This document shows, one piece after another, positions 14,486 to 21,219 of a DNA stretch of 24,363 nt. This stretch comes from JAANXG01 sp049583715 (GTDB lineage: Bacteria; Pseudomonadota; Gammaproteobacteria; Arenicellales; JAANXG01), in NCBI GenBank assembly GCA_049583715.1, contig JBAUWJ010000150.1, positions 1 through 24,363 on the forward strand, read 5' to 3'. Each line of letters begins with the position of its first letter. The stretch's first letter is position 1. The notes under the pieces are model-generated. The model saw nothing but the letters and a program-made list of their open reading frames with translations. It was not told the origin of the DNA and ran no database searches. The position numbers and the translations under genes were made by a program.

Positions 14486-15109
14486 CTATTCTCCGGCCAA
14501 CCAATCCCGGATCCGCCCCTGTGCCTGTTCGACGCCGGTCTGTTTCAGGGCCGAGAACTGCTGTACGGTGACGGGGATCTCGAGGCTCGCCGCATGGCGT
14601 GTCACCGCGAGCTCGGCGCGCCCCGCCTGAGAGCGGCTCAATTTGTCGCTCTTGGTGAGCAGGACGTGCACCGGCAGGCTGCGGGGCTCGCACCACTTCA
14701 GCATGCGCTGGTCGAGCTCCGTGAGGGGGTGACGGATGTCCATGAGCAGGATCAGCCCCTCGAGGCCCTCCCGGACCGTCAGGTACTGCTCTATCAGACC
14801 CGCCCAATTCCGGCGCACGCGCTCGGGGACCCGTGCGTAGCCGTAGCCCGGCAGATCCACCAGCCGCCGCCCCTCGCCCAGCTCGAAGAACACGATCTGC
14901 TGGGTCCGGCCCGGCGTCTTGCTGGTGCGGGCCAGCGAGCGTTGGCGGGTGACGGCGTTGATGGCGCTGGACTTGCCCACGTTGGAGCGCCCGGCGAAGG
15001 CGACCTCCGCTCCGGCCGGCCGGGGCCACTGGCCGGGATCGGCGGCTGCGATCGAAAATCGCGCCCGATTCAGGAGTTTTTCGGGCGCTTGCGTGGTCTT
15101 CGGGGACAT
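14486..15109 (-). CDS. engB: Ribosome biogenesis GTPase EngB (YihA/YsxC)
   Basis: The 207-residue product is a typical EngB: P-loop GRSNVGKSS (40-48), switch region with TPGRTQ (65-70), DLPGYGYA (85-92), guanine-specificity TKSD (152-155) and a C-terminal FSALKQTG (SA-type G5). EngB assists assembly of the large ribosomal subunit and is essential in many bacteria. It converges on polA; the two genes are separated by the structured RNA and terminator. Its 5' end faces the cytochrome c4 gene divergently. No confident promoter of its own was found. Confidence 0.97.
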   Translation of the reverse strand: MSPKTTQAPEKLLNRARFSIAAADPGQWPRPAGAEVAFAGRSNVGKSSAINAVTRQRSLARTSKTPGRTQQIVFFELGEGRRLVDLPGYGYARVPERVRRNWAGLIEQYLTVREGLEGLILLMDIRHPLTELDQRMLKWCEPRSLPVHVLLTKSDKLSRSQAGRAELAVTRHAASLEIPVTVQQFSALKQTGVEQAQGRIRDWLAGE

Positions 15110-15136
15110 GGGAACCGGCCGCTCGGGGGCTTGCTA

Positions 15137-15165
15137 TTGTGATGGCAGTGTCGAAATGATATAAA
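15137..15165 (+). promoter_or_regulatory. Sigma-70 promoter of the cytochrome c4 gene
   Basis: TTGTGA (15137-15142, 4 of 6 to consensus), an exact 17-base spacer and TATAAA (15160-15165, 5 of 6). The predicted start is near 15172, giving a leader of about 140 bases before the ATG at 15311. Confidence 0.65.
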
Positions 15166-15188
15166 ACGCGGCCTGCAAATGCAGTTTT

Positions 15189-15213
15189 ATCAGCGGCCAC
15201 AGGAAGCGCTGAT
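15189..15213 (+). promoter_or_regulatory. Leader hairpin upstream of cytochrome c4
   Basis: ATCAGCG (15189-15195) and CGCTGAT (15207-15213) form a perfect 7-bp stem with an 11-base loop. A small palindrome CTGCA-AA-TGCAG lies just before it (15172-15183), at the predicted transcript start. The role is unknown; it may be mRNA stability or a repressor site overlapping the start. Confidence 0.35.
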
Positions 15214-15310
15214 CGTTTCAGAACATACAACAATTCTGACGGCTCGTTGTAGAACGAAGCGCCTTGCCGGCTCCGGCCCTACGCGGCGTAAACGATCTCC
15301 GGAGAAATCA

Positions 15311-15928
15311 ATGAATAAGACATTGCGCATCCCGCTCGGATTGGTGTTTGTCCTGGCGGCGGGAATAGCACACGCCGCCATGACGGGCGACGCCAAGGCC
15401 GGAGAAACCAAGGCGCAGCCCTGTGCCGCCTGCCACGGCAAGCAAGGCGTGAGCACCGCGCCGCAGTTCCCGAATCTCGCCGGCCAGGTCCCCGGATACA
15501 TTTCGCAGCAGCTCGCCCACTTCAAATCGGGAGAGCGCGCCAACCCCATCATGAAGGGTATGGCCGCGAACCTCTCTGACCAGGACATGGCGGACCTGGA
15601 TGCGTATTTCTCCTCGCAGCCGGCTCATGAAGGCGCGATCCCCGACGACAAGGCCGCGGAGGCGAAGCTCGGCGGCAAGTTGTTCCGGGGCGGCGACAAA
15701 TCGATGAGTATCGCCGCCTGCATGGCTTGTCATGGTCCTTCCGGACACGGCATCCCGCCCCACTTCCCGCGCCTGGCGGGCCAGCGGCAGCAGTACATGG
15801 TCACCCAGCTACAGGCGTTCAAGAAAGGAGAGCGGCAGAGCTACCAGGGCATCATGAACGACATCGCGTTCCTGATGACCGAGAAGCAGATGGAAGAGGT
15901 CGCCGCCTTCGCGCACGCGCTCAAGTAG
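15311..15928 (+). CDS. Cytochrome c4, periplasmic dihaem c-type cytochrome
   Basis: The 205-residue product has a Sec signal peptide (MNKTLRIPLGLVFVLAAGIAHA-A, cut near 22). Two similar class I cytochrome c domains follow, with haem sites CAACH (38-42) and CMACH (137-141). Likely axial methionines are M81 or M84 (NPIMKGMA) and M182 (GIMNDIA). The repeated FPNLAGQ/FPRLAGQ and Y..QL..FK.GER segments are hallmarks of cytochrome c4, an electron donor to terminal oxidases such as cbb3. The start at 15311 is set by GGAGAA just upstream and by the signal peptide; an upstream in-frame start would lie at the promoter. The neighbourhood with polA and engB is the usual gammaproteobacterial one. Confidence 0.95.
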   Translation: MNKTLRIPLGLVFVLAAGIAHAAMTGDAKAGETKAQPCAACHGKQGVSTAPQFPNLAGQVPGYISQQLAHFKSGERANPIMKGMAANLSDQDMADLDAYFSSQPAHEGAIPDDKAAEAKLGGKLFRGGDKSMSIAACMACHGPSGHGIPPHFPRLAGQRQQYMVTQLQAFKKGERQSYQGIMNDIAFLMTEKQMEEVAAFAHALK

Positions 15929-16047
15929 ACGTTCGCTGGTCGCCGCAGGACGGAGCCGCGGCGCGCCGGGTCCGGCGCATGTCGCAAAACGGCTTGCCAG
16001 TAGCCTTCCCACGCCGCACCGACCGGCCCTCCAGATGGGGAGGCCGA

Positions 16048-16207
16048 GGGAAGCTCTGATTGGGAAGCTCTGATTGGGAAGCTCTGATTGATTGTTGACG
16101 TTGTCATTGCGAGCGCAGCGAAGCAATCCAGGATGCCTGCCATTCCACGCTTTCTGGATTGCTTCGTCGCGTCGCTTCTCGCAATGACAGCATTGGTCGA
16201 GCTTCCC
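16048..16207. repeat. MITE-like palindromic repeat, copy 2, with tandemly triplicated end
   Basis: This is the same family as 4241-4367 but inverted: its central 36 bp (16125-16160) are the reverse complement of 4286-4321 with 34 of 36 matches. The left end carries the unit GGGAAGCTCTGATT three times in perfect tandem (16048-16089); the right end is GAGCTTCCC. Inner arms TGTCATTGCGAG and CTCGCAATGACA are present. The right border merges with the stop codon of the AlgH-family gene. Confidence 0.85.
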
Positions 16208-16809
16208 TAGATGGGGATGCCGCCGAGGGTGCCCGACAGCTTTTGCCACAAGTCCTCGGGGTCGTCACTGAAGACGTTGGCGCCGCGTCCCTGGATCATC
16301 TTCCAGCCCCCGTGGGCAATCTCGAACTCGAGCTGGCCCGGGGCCCATCCGGCATAGCCGGCATAGACCCGAAGCAGGCCGGGAGTTCCGAGGTGCGCCT
16401 TCAGCGTCTTCTCCGAAGCGGACCAGTGCACATCCGGCAAACCGGCGCTCGGGTTGGATTGGTCGGCTGCATCGCGGTACAGGCACAGGATGTGGTCCAC
16501 CTCCACCGGCCCCCCGAAGTACACCTTCGACGAGCTCCCGGAGTTCTTCAGCGCCGGCAGCACCTCGCCGACGCTGACGCCCGTGGGCTTGTTGATGATC
16601 ACGCCCCAGGAGCCGGAATCATCGTGCTGGATCAGCAGCACGACTGAGTGGCTGAAACGTGGATCAACCATCTGGTCGGCAGCCACCAGCAGGACTCCGG
16701 GGGCGGGCTCGCTGACATATTGGGCGCGAGCCGCGGCCACCAGGGCCGCCCCCAGCACCACCACTGCCGCCCATCGCCAGGCGGCGGTCAATCGTGTTCG
16801 TCTGCTCAT
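16207..16809 (-). CDS. AlgH/YqgE family (UPF0301, DUF179) protein with N-terminal signal peptide
   Basis: The 200-residue product contains the DUF179 core from about residue 38: PGVLLVAADQMVDPRFSHSVVLLIQHDDSGSWGVIINKPTG, then VYFGGPVE, and a C-terminal AGYAGWAPGQLEFEIAHGGW, the family hallmark. Family members are normally cytoplasmic and start directly with this core. Here residues 1-29 form a strong signal peptide (basic start, WAAVVVLGAALVAAARA, cleavage before QYV), suggesting a periplasmic form. The start at 16809 is chosen because it gives this leader; the frame is open for 36 more codons upstream without protein character. The biochemical role of the family is unknown (AlgH was named from alginate regulation in Pseudomonas). 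Its stop codon touches the MITE-like repeat. Confidence 0.88.
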   Translation of the reverse strand: MSRRTRLTAAWRWAAVVVLGAALVAAARAQYVSEPAPGVLLVAADQMVDPRFSHSVVLLIQHDDSGSWGVIINKPTGVSVGEVLPALKNSGSSSKVYFGGPVEVDHILCLYRDAADQSNPSAGLPDVHWSASEKTLKAHLGTPGLLRVYAGYAGWAPGQLEFEIAHGGWKMIQGRGANVFSDDPEDLWQKLSGTLGGIPI

Positions 16810-16949
16810 GCCGCTATTATGCGAAAAACTCTCTGGCGGGCAAAACACGGCGTGCGGCACCCCGTGAAATCGCGGTTTCCTGGAGACGCCCGAACATCGG
16901 GCCTCCGCACTCCCCATGGCGACCGGGTCGCCAAGGGCGAGTCACGGCC

Positions 16950-17861
16950 GTGAGACACTGCGGCATAGTGCTGCTGGTCGCCGGAATCGGACTGCTCGTC
17001 GCGAGCGGCGTTCCCCTGGCGCAGGCGCTTTGGCCGAGCCCGAGCCCGGGCCCGGCGCTTCGGCTCACCCTGCCACCGGGGGGCGGCAGGAAGGTCCTCG
17101 AGATACCCCGGGGCCGGCACGCGGTGCCCGTCCTGCGCCTGGAGGCGGAACCGGCCATCGTTGCGAACCAGGGCCCCGCGCTGCGCTACGCCTTCGCCAT
17201 TTCCGACGCCGCGGGCCGCAGCCTGATCCGGAAAACCGGCCGCACCCGCCCCCGCGGCACGCCGCCCGTGGCCGAAGTGCGCTTCCCGGAGATTAATCTT
17301 CCGGCCGGCCGTACGACAGTGCGCCTCGAGCTCGACTCAGGAGGCGAGCCGGTGCGCCGCGCCGAGCTCCGGTTACCGGCGCCCTCCCCGGGCCTTCTGG
17401 CGCCCCTCCTGACCGCCCTCATGCTGGCGATTCTCGGCTGGTTGACCGCCACGCTGGGGGCACTCCAATGGATACGCGCCGAGGCGGCGATGCCCGTGCT
17501 CCTTGGGGCCGGGAGTGCGCTCGAAAGTGAGCGGGAGACCCGACTATGGAGGATGGCCTGCCACCTGAGTGCACTGCTGGGCTACCTGGTCCCTTTCGGC
17601 CACATTGTCGGGCCGCTGACTGTCTGGCTGGCGAAGCGACGGACTTCTCCCGGGCTCGACGAGGCCGGGCGCGGCGTGCTCAACTTCCAGCTCAGCGTGA
17701 CCCTCTACGTACTGGTGGCGCTCATGTTGAGCTTCTTCCTGGTGGGGCTTGCGTTCCTGTTCGTCATCATAGTGTTCCACTTTTCCGCAGTCCTCTTTGC
17801 CGCCCTGCGCGCCCAGCGCGGCCTGCCCGTGAGTTATCCGCTAACTATCAGGATCATTTGA
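16950..17861 (+). CDS. DUF4870 membrane protein with N-terminal extracytoplasmic domain
   Basis: The product has about 303 residues from the GTG at 16950. One N-terminal membrane segment (about 6-28) is followed by a beta-rich region (35-145) probably outside the membrane, a second segment (149-172), a cytoplasmic loop, and a DUF4870 domain (198-303). The domain shows ACHLSALLGYLVPFGHIVGPLTVWLAKR, a conserved DEAGRGVLNFQLSVTLY, two hydrophobic helices and the terminal YPLTIRII. DUF4870 proteins are usually only about 100 residues, so the long N-terminal part is an addition. The GTG has GGGCGAG about 10 bases upstream and starts directly with the membrane segment. Function unknown; monocistronic and divergent from the AlgH-family gene. 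Confidence 0.8.
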   Translation: MRHCGIVLLVAGIGLLVASGVPLAQALWPSPSPGPALRLTLPPGGGRKVLEIPRGRHAVPVLRLEAEPAIVANQGPALRYAFAISDAAGRSLIRKTGRTRPRGTPPVAEVRFPEINLPAGRTTVRLELDSGGEPVRRAELRLPAPSPGLLAPLLTALMLAILGWLTATLGALQWIRAEAAMPVLLGAGSALESERETRLWRMACHLSALLGYLVPFGHIVGPLTVWLAKRRTSPGLDEAGRGVLNFQLSVTLYVLVALMLSFFLVGLAFLFVIIVFHFSAVLFAALRAQRGLPVSYPLTIRII

Positions 17862-18080
17862 TCGAGTGCCGAGACACCGTTCCATTCGTTCGCGGACGGT
17901 GCGGACGAAGTTCGAGGCGCCAGTGATCAGCACCATCACCGCGATGACATTCCCTCGCCTGCATGCGGGACGGCTCCAGGGACGGAGGAGGTAGAACGAA
18001 GTCGGGAACCCGAGGCGAAAAGGCCCGGGAGCGAGGGCGTCGATAACCCAAGCGGCTTCGCCGCTCCCCCTCATCCTGTC

Positions 18081-18103
18081 CTTCTCCCCCGATGGGGGAG
18101 AAG
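18081..18103. repeat. REP-like palindrome, copy A
   Basis: CTTCTCCCCC and GGGGGAGAAG form a perfect 10-bp stem with a 3-base loop, preceded by CCCTCATCCTGTC. The CCCTCA...CTTCTCCC-GGGAGAAG layout is a common intergenic repeat type in proteobacteria. Confidence 0.65.
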
Positions 18104-18331
18104 GGAACCGGGGTTTGAGGTCGGGGCGGAAGCAGCGTGGGGGCATGAACCGGGGAGGGTCTTTGACGACACGCCGCAAATGCGTCCACGTAGGCTCGCT
18201 CTCGGCTCCTGCCTCGAGACGGTCGACAAAGGCCTCCCCCAGCCCATGCCGAGACGTCGCTCCCTTCGTTGGAGGAAAGTGCTGACGAAGTCCGAGACGC
18301 GACTAATCGCCGCCCTCTTCGCGACGGCACT

Positions 18332-18355
18332 CCCTCTCCCGCTTGCGGGAGAGGG
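18332..18355. repeat. REP-like palindrome, copy B (inverted relative to copy A)
   Basis: CCCTCTCCCGC and GCGGGAGAGGG form a perfect 11-bp stem with a TT loop, followed by CTGGGGTGAGGG. Read on the minus strand it gives CCCTCACCCCAG then the stem, matching the head-stem order of copy A. Confidence 0.65.
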
Positions 18356-18509
18356 CTGGGGTGAGGGCAGTGGAATGTAGCTTCGGCATGGCCCATTGGG
18401 TACCCACGCATGCCTGGAACCGGGAAGGGTGCAAACGCAACGTCGAGCCTTCCCCGGCTCCGGTTCATGCAGCGCACTCCCGCCCGAAGAGTCAGTGGGT
18501 CGTTTGTTG

Positions 18510-19790
18510 TTACTCCAGCCGAAGCGCCGCGAAAGCGCGGTCGGCGGCGTCTATGGTGAACTCGAGATCCGCCGTCTGATGGGCCTGCGACATGAAGCCC
18601 GCCTCGAAGGCCGACGGGGCGAGGTAGACGCCGCTGTCCAGCATGTGGTGGAAGAAGCGCCGGAAGCGCGCGACGTCGCATTGCTGGACCTCGGCGAACG
18701 ACGTGACCCGCGGCGCCTCGGTGAAGAACAGGCCGAACATCCCGCCGACCGACTGCGTGCACAGGGGGATGTCGTGGCGCCGGGCGGCCTCGGCGAGACC
18801 GTCGAGCAACGCCCGGGTCTTGTCGCCGAGATCATCGTGGAATCCGGGCGCGCTGACACGGTCGATGGTGGTGAGACCGGCGGTCATGGCGATGGGATTG
18901 CCGCTCAAGGTGCCCGCCTGATATACCGGGCCCTCGGGTGACAGGTGCGACATGATCTCCGCCTTGCCGCCGAAAGCGCCCACCGGCATGCCGCCGCCGA
19001 TGATCTTGCCGAACGCGCTCAGGTCCGGCTCGATGTCATACAGGGCCTGGGCGCCTCCCAGGGCGACCCGGAATCCGGTCATCACTTCGTCGAAGATCAA
19101 TACCGCGCCAGAGCGGGTGCAGCACTCGCGCAGCGTCTCGAGGAAGCCTTCCGCCGGCGGGACGCAGTTCATGTTGCCGGCGACCGGCTCCACGATCAGC
19201 GCCGCGATCTCCTCTCCCTGCGACTCGAACACGTTTCGTACCTGTTCGGCGTTGTTGTAGTCCAGGACCAGCGTATCCCGCGTCGCGGCCGCTGTGATGC
19301 CGGGAGAGGTCGGGGTGCCGAAGGTGAGCGCTCCGGAGCCGGCTTTCACCAGCAGACTGTCGACGCCCCCGTGGTAGCAGCCCTCGAACTTGACGATCTT
19401 GTCCCGCCCCGTGTAGCCGCGGGCCAGGCGAAGCGCACCCAGCGCCGCTTCGGTGCCGGAGTTCACCATTCGTATCCTGTCCACGGACGGGATCAACGCA
19501 CAGATGCGGGCCGCCAGCTCCGTTTCCACGAGCGTCGGCGCCCCGAAGCTCAGGCCGTTCTCCGCCGCGGCCTTGACGGCCTCGATGACCTCGTCGTCGG
19601 CGTGCCCGAGCACCATGGGGCCCCAGGAGCCCACATAGTCCACGTAGCGCTTGCCGTCTATGTCCCACATGTACGGCCCCTTGGCCCTCGCGAAGAAGAC
19701 CGGGTCGCCGCCGACCCCTTTGAAAGCCCTGACCGGGGAATTGACTCCGCCCGGAATAACGGCCCGGGCCGCCTCGAATGCCGTACTCAT
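18510..19790 (-). CDS. hemL: Glutamate-1-semialdehyde 2,1-aminomutase
   Basis: The 426-residue product has the usual length. It shows the N-terminal PGGVNSPVRAFKGVGG, SWGPMVLGHADDEV, NSGTEA (110-115), KFEGCYHGG (134-142), the PLP aspartate region IFDEVMTGFR (232-241), and the catalytic lysine K262 in FGKIIGGGMPVGAFGG. It converts glutamate-1-semialdehyde to 5-aminolevulinate, so this organism uses the C5 (glutamyl-tRNA) route to haem. The start overlaps the thiE stop by four bases (ATGA), indicating co-translation in a thiE-hemL operon. Confidence 0.98.
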   Translation of the reverse strand: MSTAFEAARAVIPGGVNSPVRAFKGVGGDPVFFARAKGPYMWDIDGKRYVDYVGSWGPMVLGHADDEVIEAVKAAAENGLSFGAPTLVETELAARICALIPSVDRIRMVNSGTEAALGALRLARGYTGRDKIVKFEGCYHGGVDSLLVKAGSGALTFGTPTSPGITAAATRDTLVLDYNNAEQVRNVFESQGEEIAALIVEPVAGNMNCVPPAEGFLETLRECCTRSGAVLIFDEVMTGFRVALGGAQALYDIEPDLSAFGKIIGGGMPVGAFGGKAEIMSHLSPEGPVYQAGTLSGNPIAMTAGLTTIDRVSAPGFHDDLGDKTRALLDGLAEAARRHDIPLCTQSVGGMFGLFFTEAPRVTSFAEVQQCDVARFRRFFHHMLDSGVYLAPSAFEAGFMSQAHQTADLEFTIDAADRAFAALRLE

Positions 19791-20410
19791 GATCTCGAGC
19801 TCGCTTGTATCACTGCCTTGAATCGTTGTGCCGCCTGCCGCGGATCATCGGCGGCGAAGACCGCGCTCACCACCGCCAGCGCATCGGCGCCGGCGGCGAT
19901 CAGGGTGGCGCCATTTTCAGGGGTGATGCCGCCGATCGCAACAATCGGTACCTTCAACCGCCGTTTGGCGCGGCGCAGCAGCTCCGGTGTCGCCGTCACC
20001 GCGCCGGGCTTCGTCGGGCTCGGGTGGAAGCTCCCGAAGGCAACGTAGTCCGCGCCCCGGCGCTCCGCGTCCAGCGCGAGCGACAGGTCGTTGTAGCACG
20101 ATACGCCGATGATGCGCGCGCCGAGCGTTGTGCGGGCCTGCTCGATGTCCGGGTCGTCCCGGCCCAGGTGCACGCCGTCGGCATCCACATCCAGGGCAAG
20201 GCGCGGGTCGTCATTGATGATGAGCAGGGCGCCGCGTTCACGTGTGACCTGCCTCAAGGCGCGGGCCCGCTCGAGACGGCCTTCGTGCGACGCCCGTTTG
20301 TCCCGGTACTGAACCGCCGAGGCGCCGCCGGCAAGCGCCTGGCCCACTCGGGCGGCGAGCTCGGCATCGGGGATGAGATCCGGGTCGGTCAGTACATACA
20401 GGCCGCGCAT
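19787..20410 (-). CDS. thiE: Thiamine-phosphate synthase
   Basis: The 207-residue TIM-barrel enzyme joins the hydroxymethylpyrimidine diphosphate and thiazole phosphate units of thiamine. Visible motifs: GLYVLTDPDL at the start, GGASAVQYRDK (28-38), LLIINDDPRLAL (62-73), DGVHLGRDD (78-86), GSFHPSPTKPGA and the phosphate-binding VAIGGITPENG. GSFHPSPTK replaces the more common GPxFPTxTK, a variant seen in several gammaproteobacteria. Translationally coupled to hemL. A GAGG lies about 10 bases upstream of the ATG. No TPP riboswitch was seen in the short upstream gap, so thiamine feedback on this operon is not evident. Confidence 0.96.
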   Translation of the reverse strand: MRGLYVLTDPDLIPDAELAARVGQALAGGASAVQYRDKRASHEGRLERARALRQVTRERGALLIINDDPRLALDVDADGVHLGRDDPDIEQARTTLGARIIGVSCYNDLSLALDAERRGADYVAFGSFHPSPTKPGAVTATPELLRRAKRRLKVPIVAIGGITPENGATLIAAGADALAVVSAVFAADDPRQAAQRFKAVIQASSRS

Positions 20411-20496
20411 GGCTCTACGACCTCGTAGCCGGCCTTGCCACCGGCAGGGGACGGCATCCGGTATGCACGGAGGGTTTTGTCATGCTGCGGGATGAG

Positions 20497-20502
20497 TATA
20501 AT
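20497..20502 (+). promoter_or_regulatory. -10 element upstream of the rubredoxin gene
   Basis: A perfect TATAAT. The only good -35 match, TTGTCA (20477-20482), gives a short 14-base spacer, so the -35 contact is uncertain. A start near 20509 would make the ATGs at 20516 and 20522 almost leaderless, and favours the TTG at 20558. Confidence 0.45.
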
Positions 20503-20557
20503 TGCCGGCCGCTTCATGCCCATGAAGCAGGTTCGCAACACCGCTCCCGAGGCAATC

Positions 20558-20728
20558 TTGGAATACAAAACGTACATGTGCGTCATCTGCGGCTTCATCT
20601 ACGAGGAAGAGAAGGGCCTGCCGGACGACGGGATCCCTCCGGGCACCCGCTGGGAGGACTTGTCGGAGACCTGGACATGTCCGGACTGCGGAGCCAGCAA
20701 GGACGACTTCGAGATGATCGAGATTTAG
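20558..20728 (+). CDS. Rubredoxin
   Basis: A small iron protein carrying one Fe(Cys)4 centre. From the TTG at 20558 the product has 56 residues, with cysteines C8 and C11 (CVICG) and C41 and C44 (CPDCG), plus the conserved IYEEEKGLPDDGIPPGTRWEDL and C-terminal DDFEMIEI. Rubredoxins transfer electrons to alkane hydroxylases, oxygen or peroxide-detoxifying enzymes; the partner is not visible here. The TTG is preferred because GAGG lies 5-6 bases upstream, the length equals the family norm (about 55), and the TATAAT at 20497 sits too close to the ATGs at 20516 and 20522. Those ATGs remain possible and would add 12-14 residues. The gene is divergent from thiE. Confidence 0.93.
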   Translation: MEYKTYMCVICGFIYEEEKGLPDDGIPPGTRWEDLSETWTCPDCGASKDDFEMIEI

Positions 20729-20843
20729 ACGGCCTACGGCGTCGCTGTCCCCGCCGCCGGGCCGCTGCCCGTGTGCATGCAATCCCCCATTGAGGGCGCG
20801 GTCCCGCGGCTCCTGCCGGCCGGCCCTTGCCGGGCACACCGAC

Positions 20844-21047
20844 CTACTTGCGGGAATATTTCTCTTTGAAACGGCCCACGCGTCCCGCGGTGTCGACGAT
20901 CTTCTGCTTGCCGGTGTAGAACGGGTGGCAGGCCGAGCAGATTTCCACGTGCAGCTCATGCCCCAGGGTGGAGTGCACCTTGAACTTGTTGCCGCAGGCA
21001 CAGACGACGTCTATCTCGTCATACTTGGGGTGAATATCGGGTTTCAT
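20844..21047 (-). CDS. rpmE: 50S ribosomal protein L31, zinc-binding type
   Basis: The 67-residue product begins MKPDIHPKYDEIDVVCACGN and contains C16, C18, C37 and C40 (CAC and CSAC), the zinc site of the C+ form of L31. TLGHELHVEICSACHPFYTGKQK and the terminal RFKEKYSRK are typical. The start at 21047 is confirmed by a promoter at 21102-21130, which lies inside any longer reading. Because it has the zinc ligands, a Zur-controlled zinc-free paralogue could exist elsewhere in the genome. It lies downstream of rho on the same strand but has its own promoter. Confidence 0.97.
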   Translation of the reverse strand: MKPDIHPKYDEIDVVCACGNKFKVHSTLGHELHVEICSACHPFYTGKQKIVDTAGRVGRFKEKYSRK

Positions 21048-21101
21048 AGGGCTTTCTCGCGTTGGCTTCCCGTGTTGGATGCGGATCGGCCGGGGGCGCG
21101 G

Positions 21102-21130
21102 ATCATAGGCGAAAATCGCGACCCTGGCAA
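21102..21130 (-). promoter_or_regulatory. Sigma-70 promoter of rpmE
   Basis: On the minus strand, TTGCCA (21130-21125, 5 of 6), a 17-base spacer and TATGAT (21107-21102, 5 of 6). The expected transcript start near 21095 gives a leader of about 48 bases. This is among the best promoter matches in the window. Confidence 0.75.
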
Positions 21131-21219
21131 GGTCGGCGTGGAGGCGGCCGGGCGAAGCGAATGTCAGATCGGGCGGGCGGCTCACGCCCGGGCTTGCCGG
21201 CCGGAACGCCCGGCGCCGG

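Larger units (their letters stand above)
17862..18509. other. 648-base intergenic region rich in REP-like repeats
   Basis: No gene is supported; frames open on the minus strand give Pro/Arg-rich peptides that are translations of repeats (for example HPSPLPQAGEG). It contains two palindromes of one family in opposite orientation (18081-18103 and 18332-18355). Shorter recurring strings are ACGAAGT-C-GAG near 17908, 17996 and 18291, and GCATGAACCGG-type strings near 18145 and, inverted, near 18460. Confidence 0.5.

Noticed and set aside
17854..18762. Minus-strand open frame running through the intergenic repeats into hemL
   Set aside because: Its peptide consists of translated REP-like repeats and an out-of-frame part of hemL; no coding signature.
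20411..20500. Possible TPP riboswitch upstream of thiE
   Set aside because: The gap is short and the conserved CTGAGA and TPP-core segments are not present on the minus strand.
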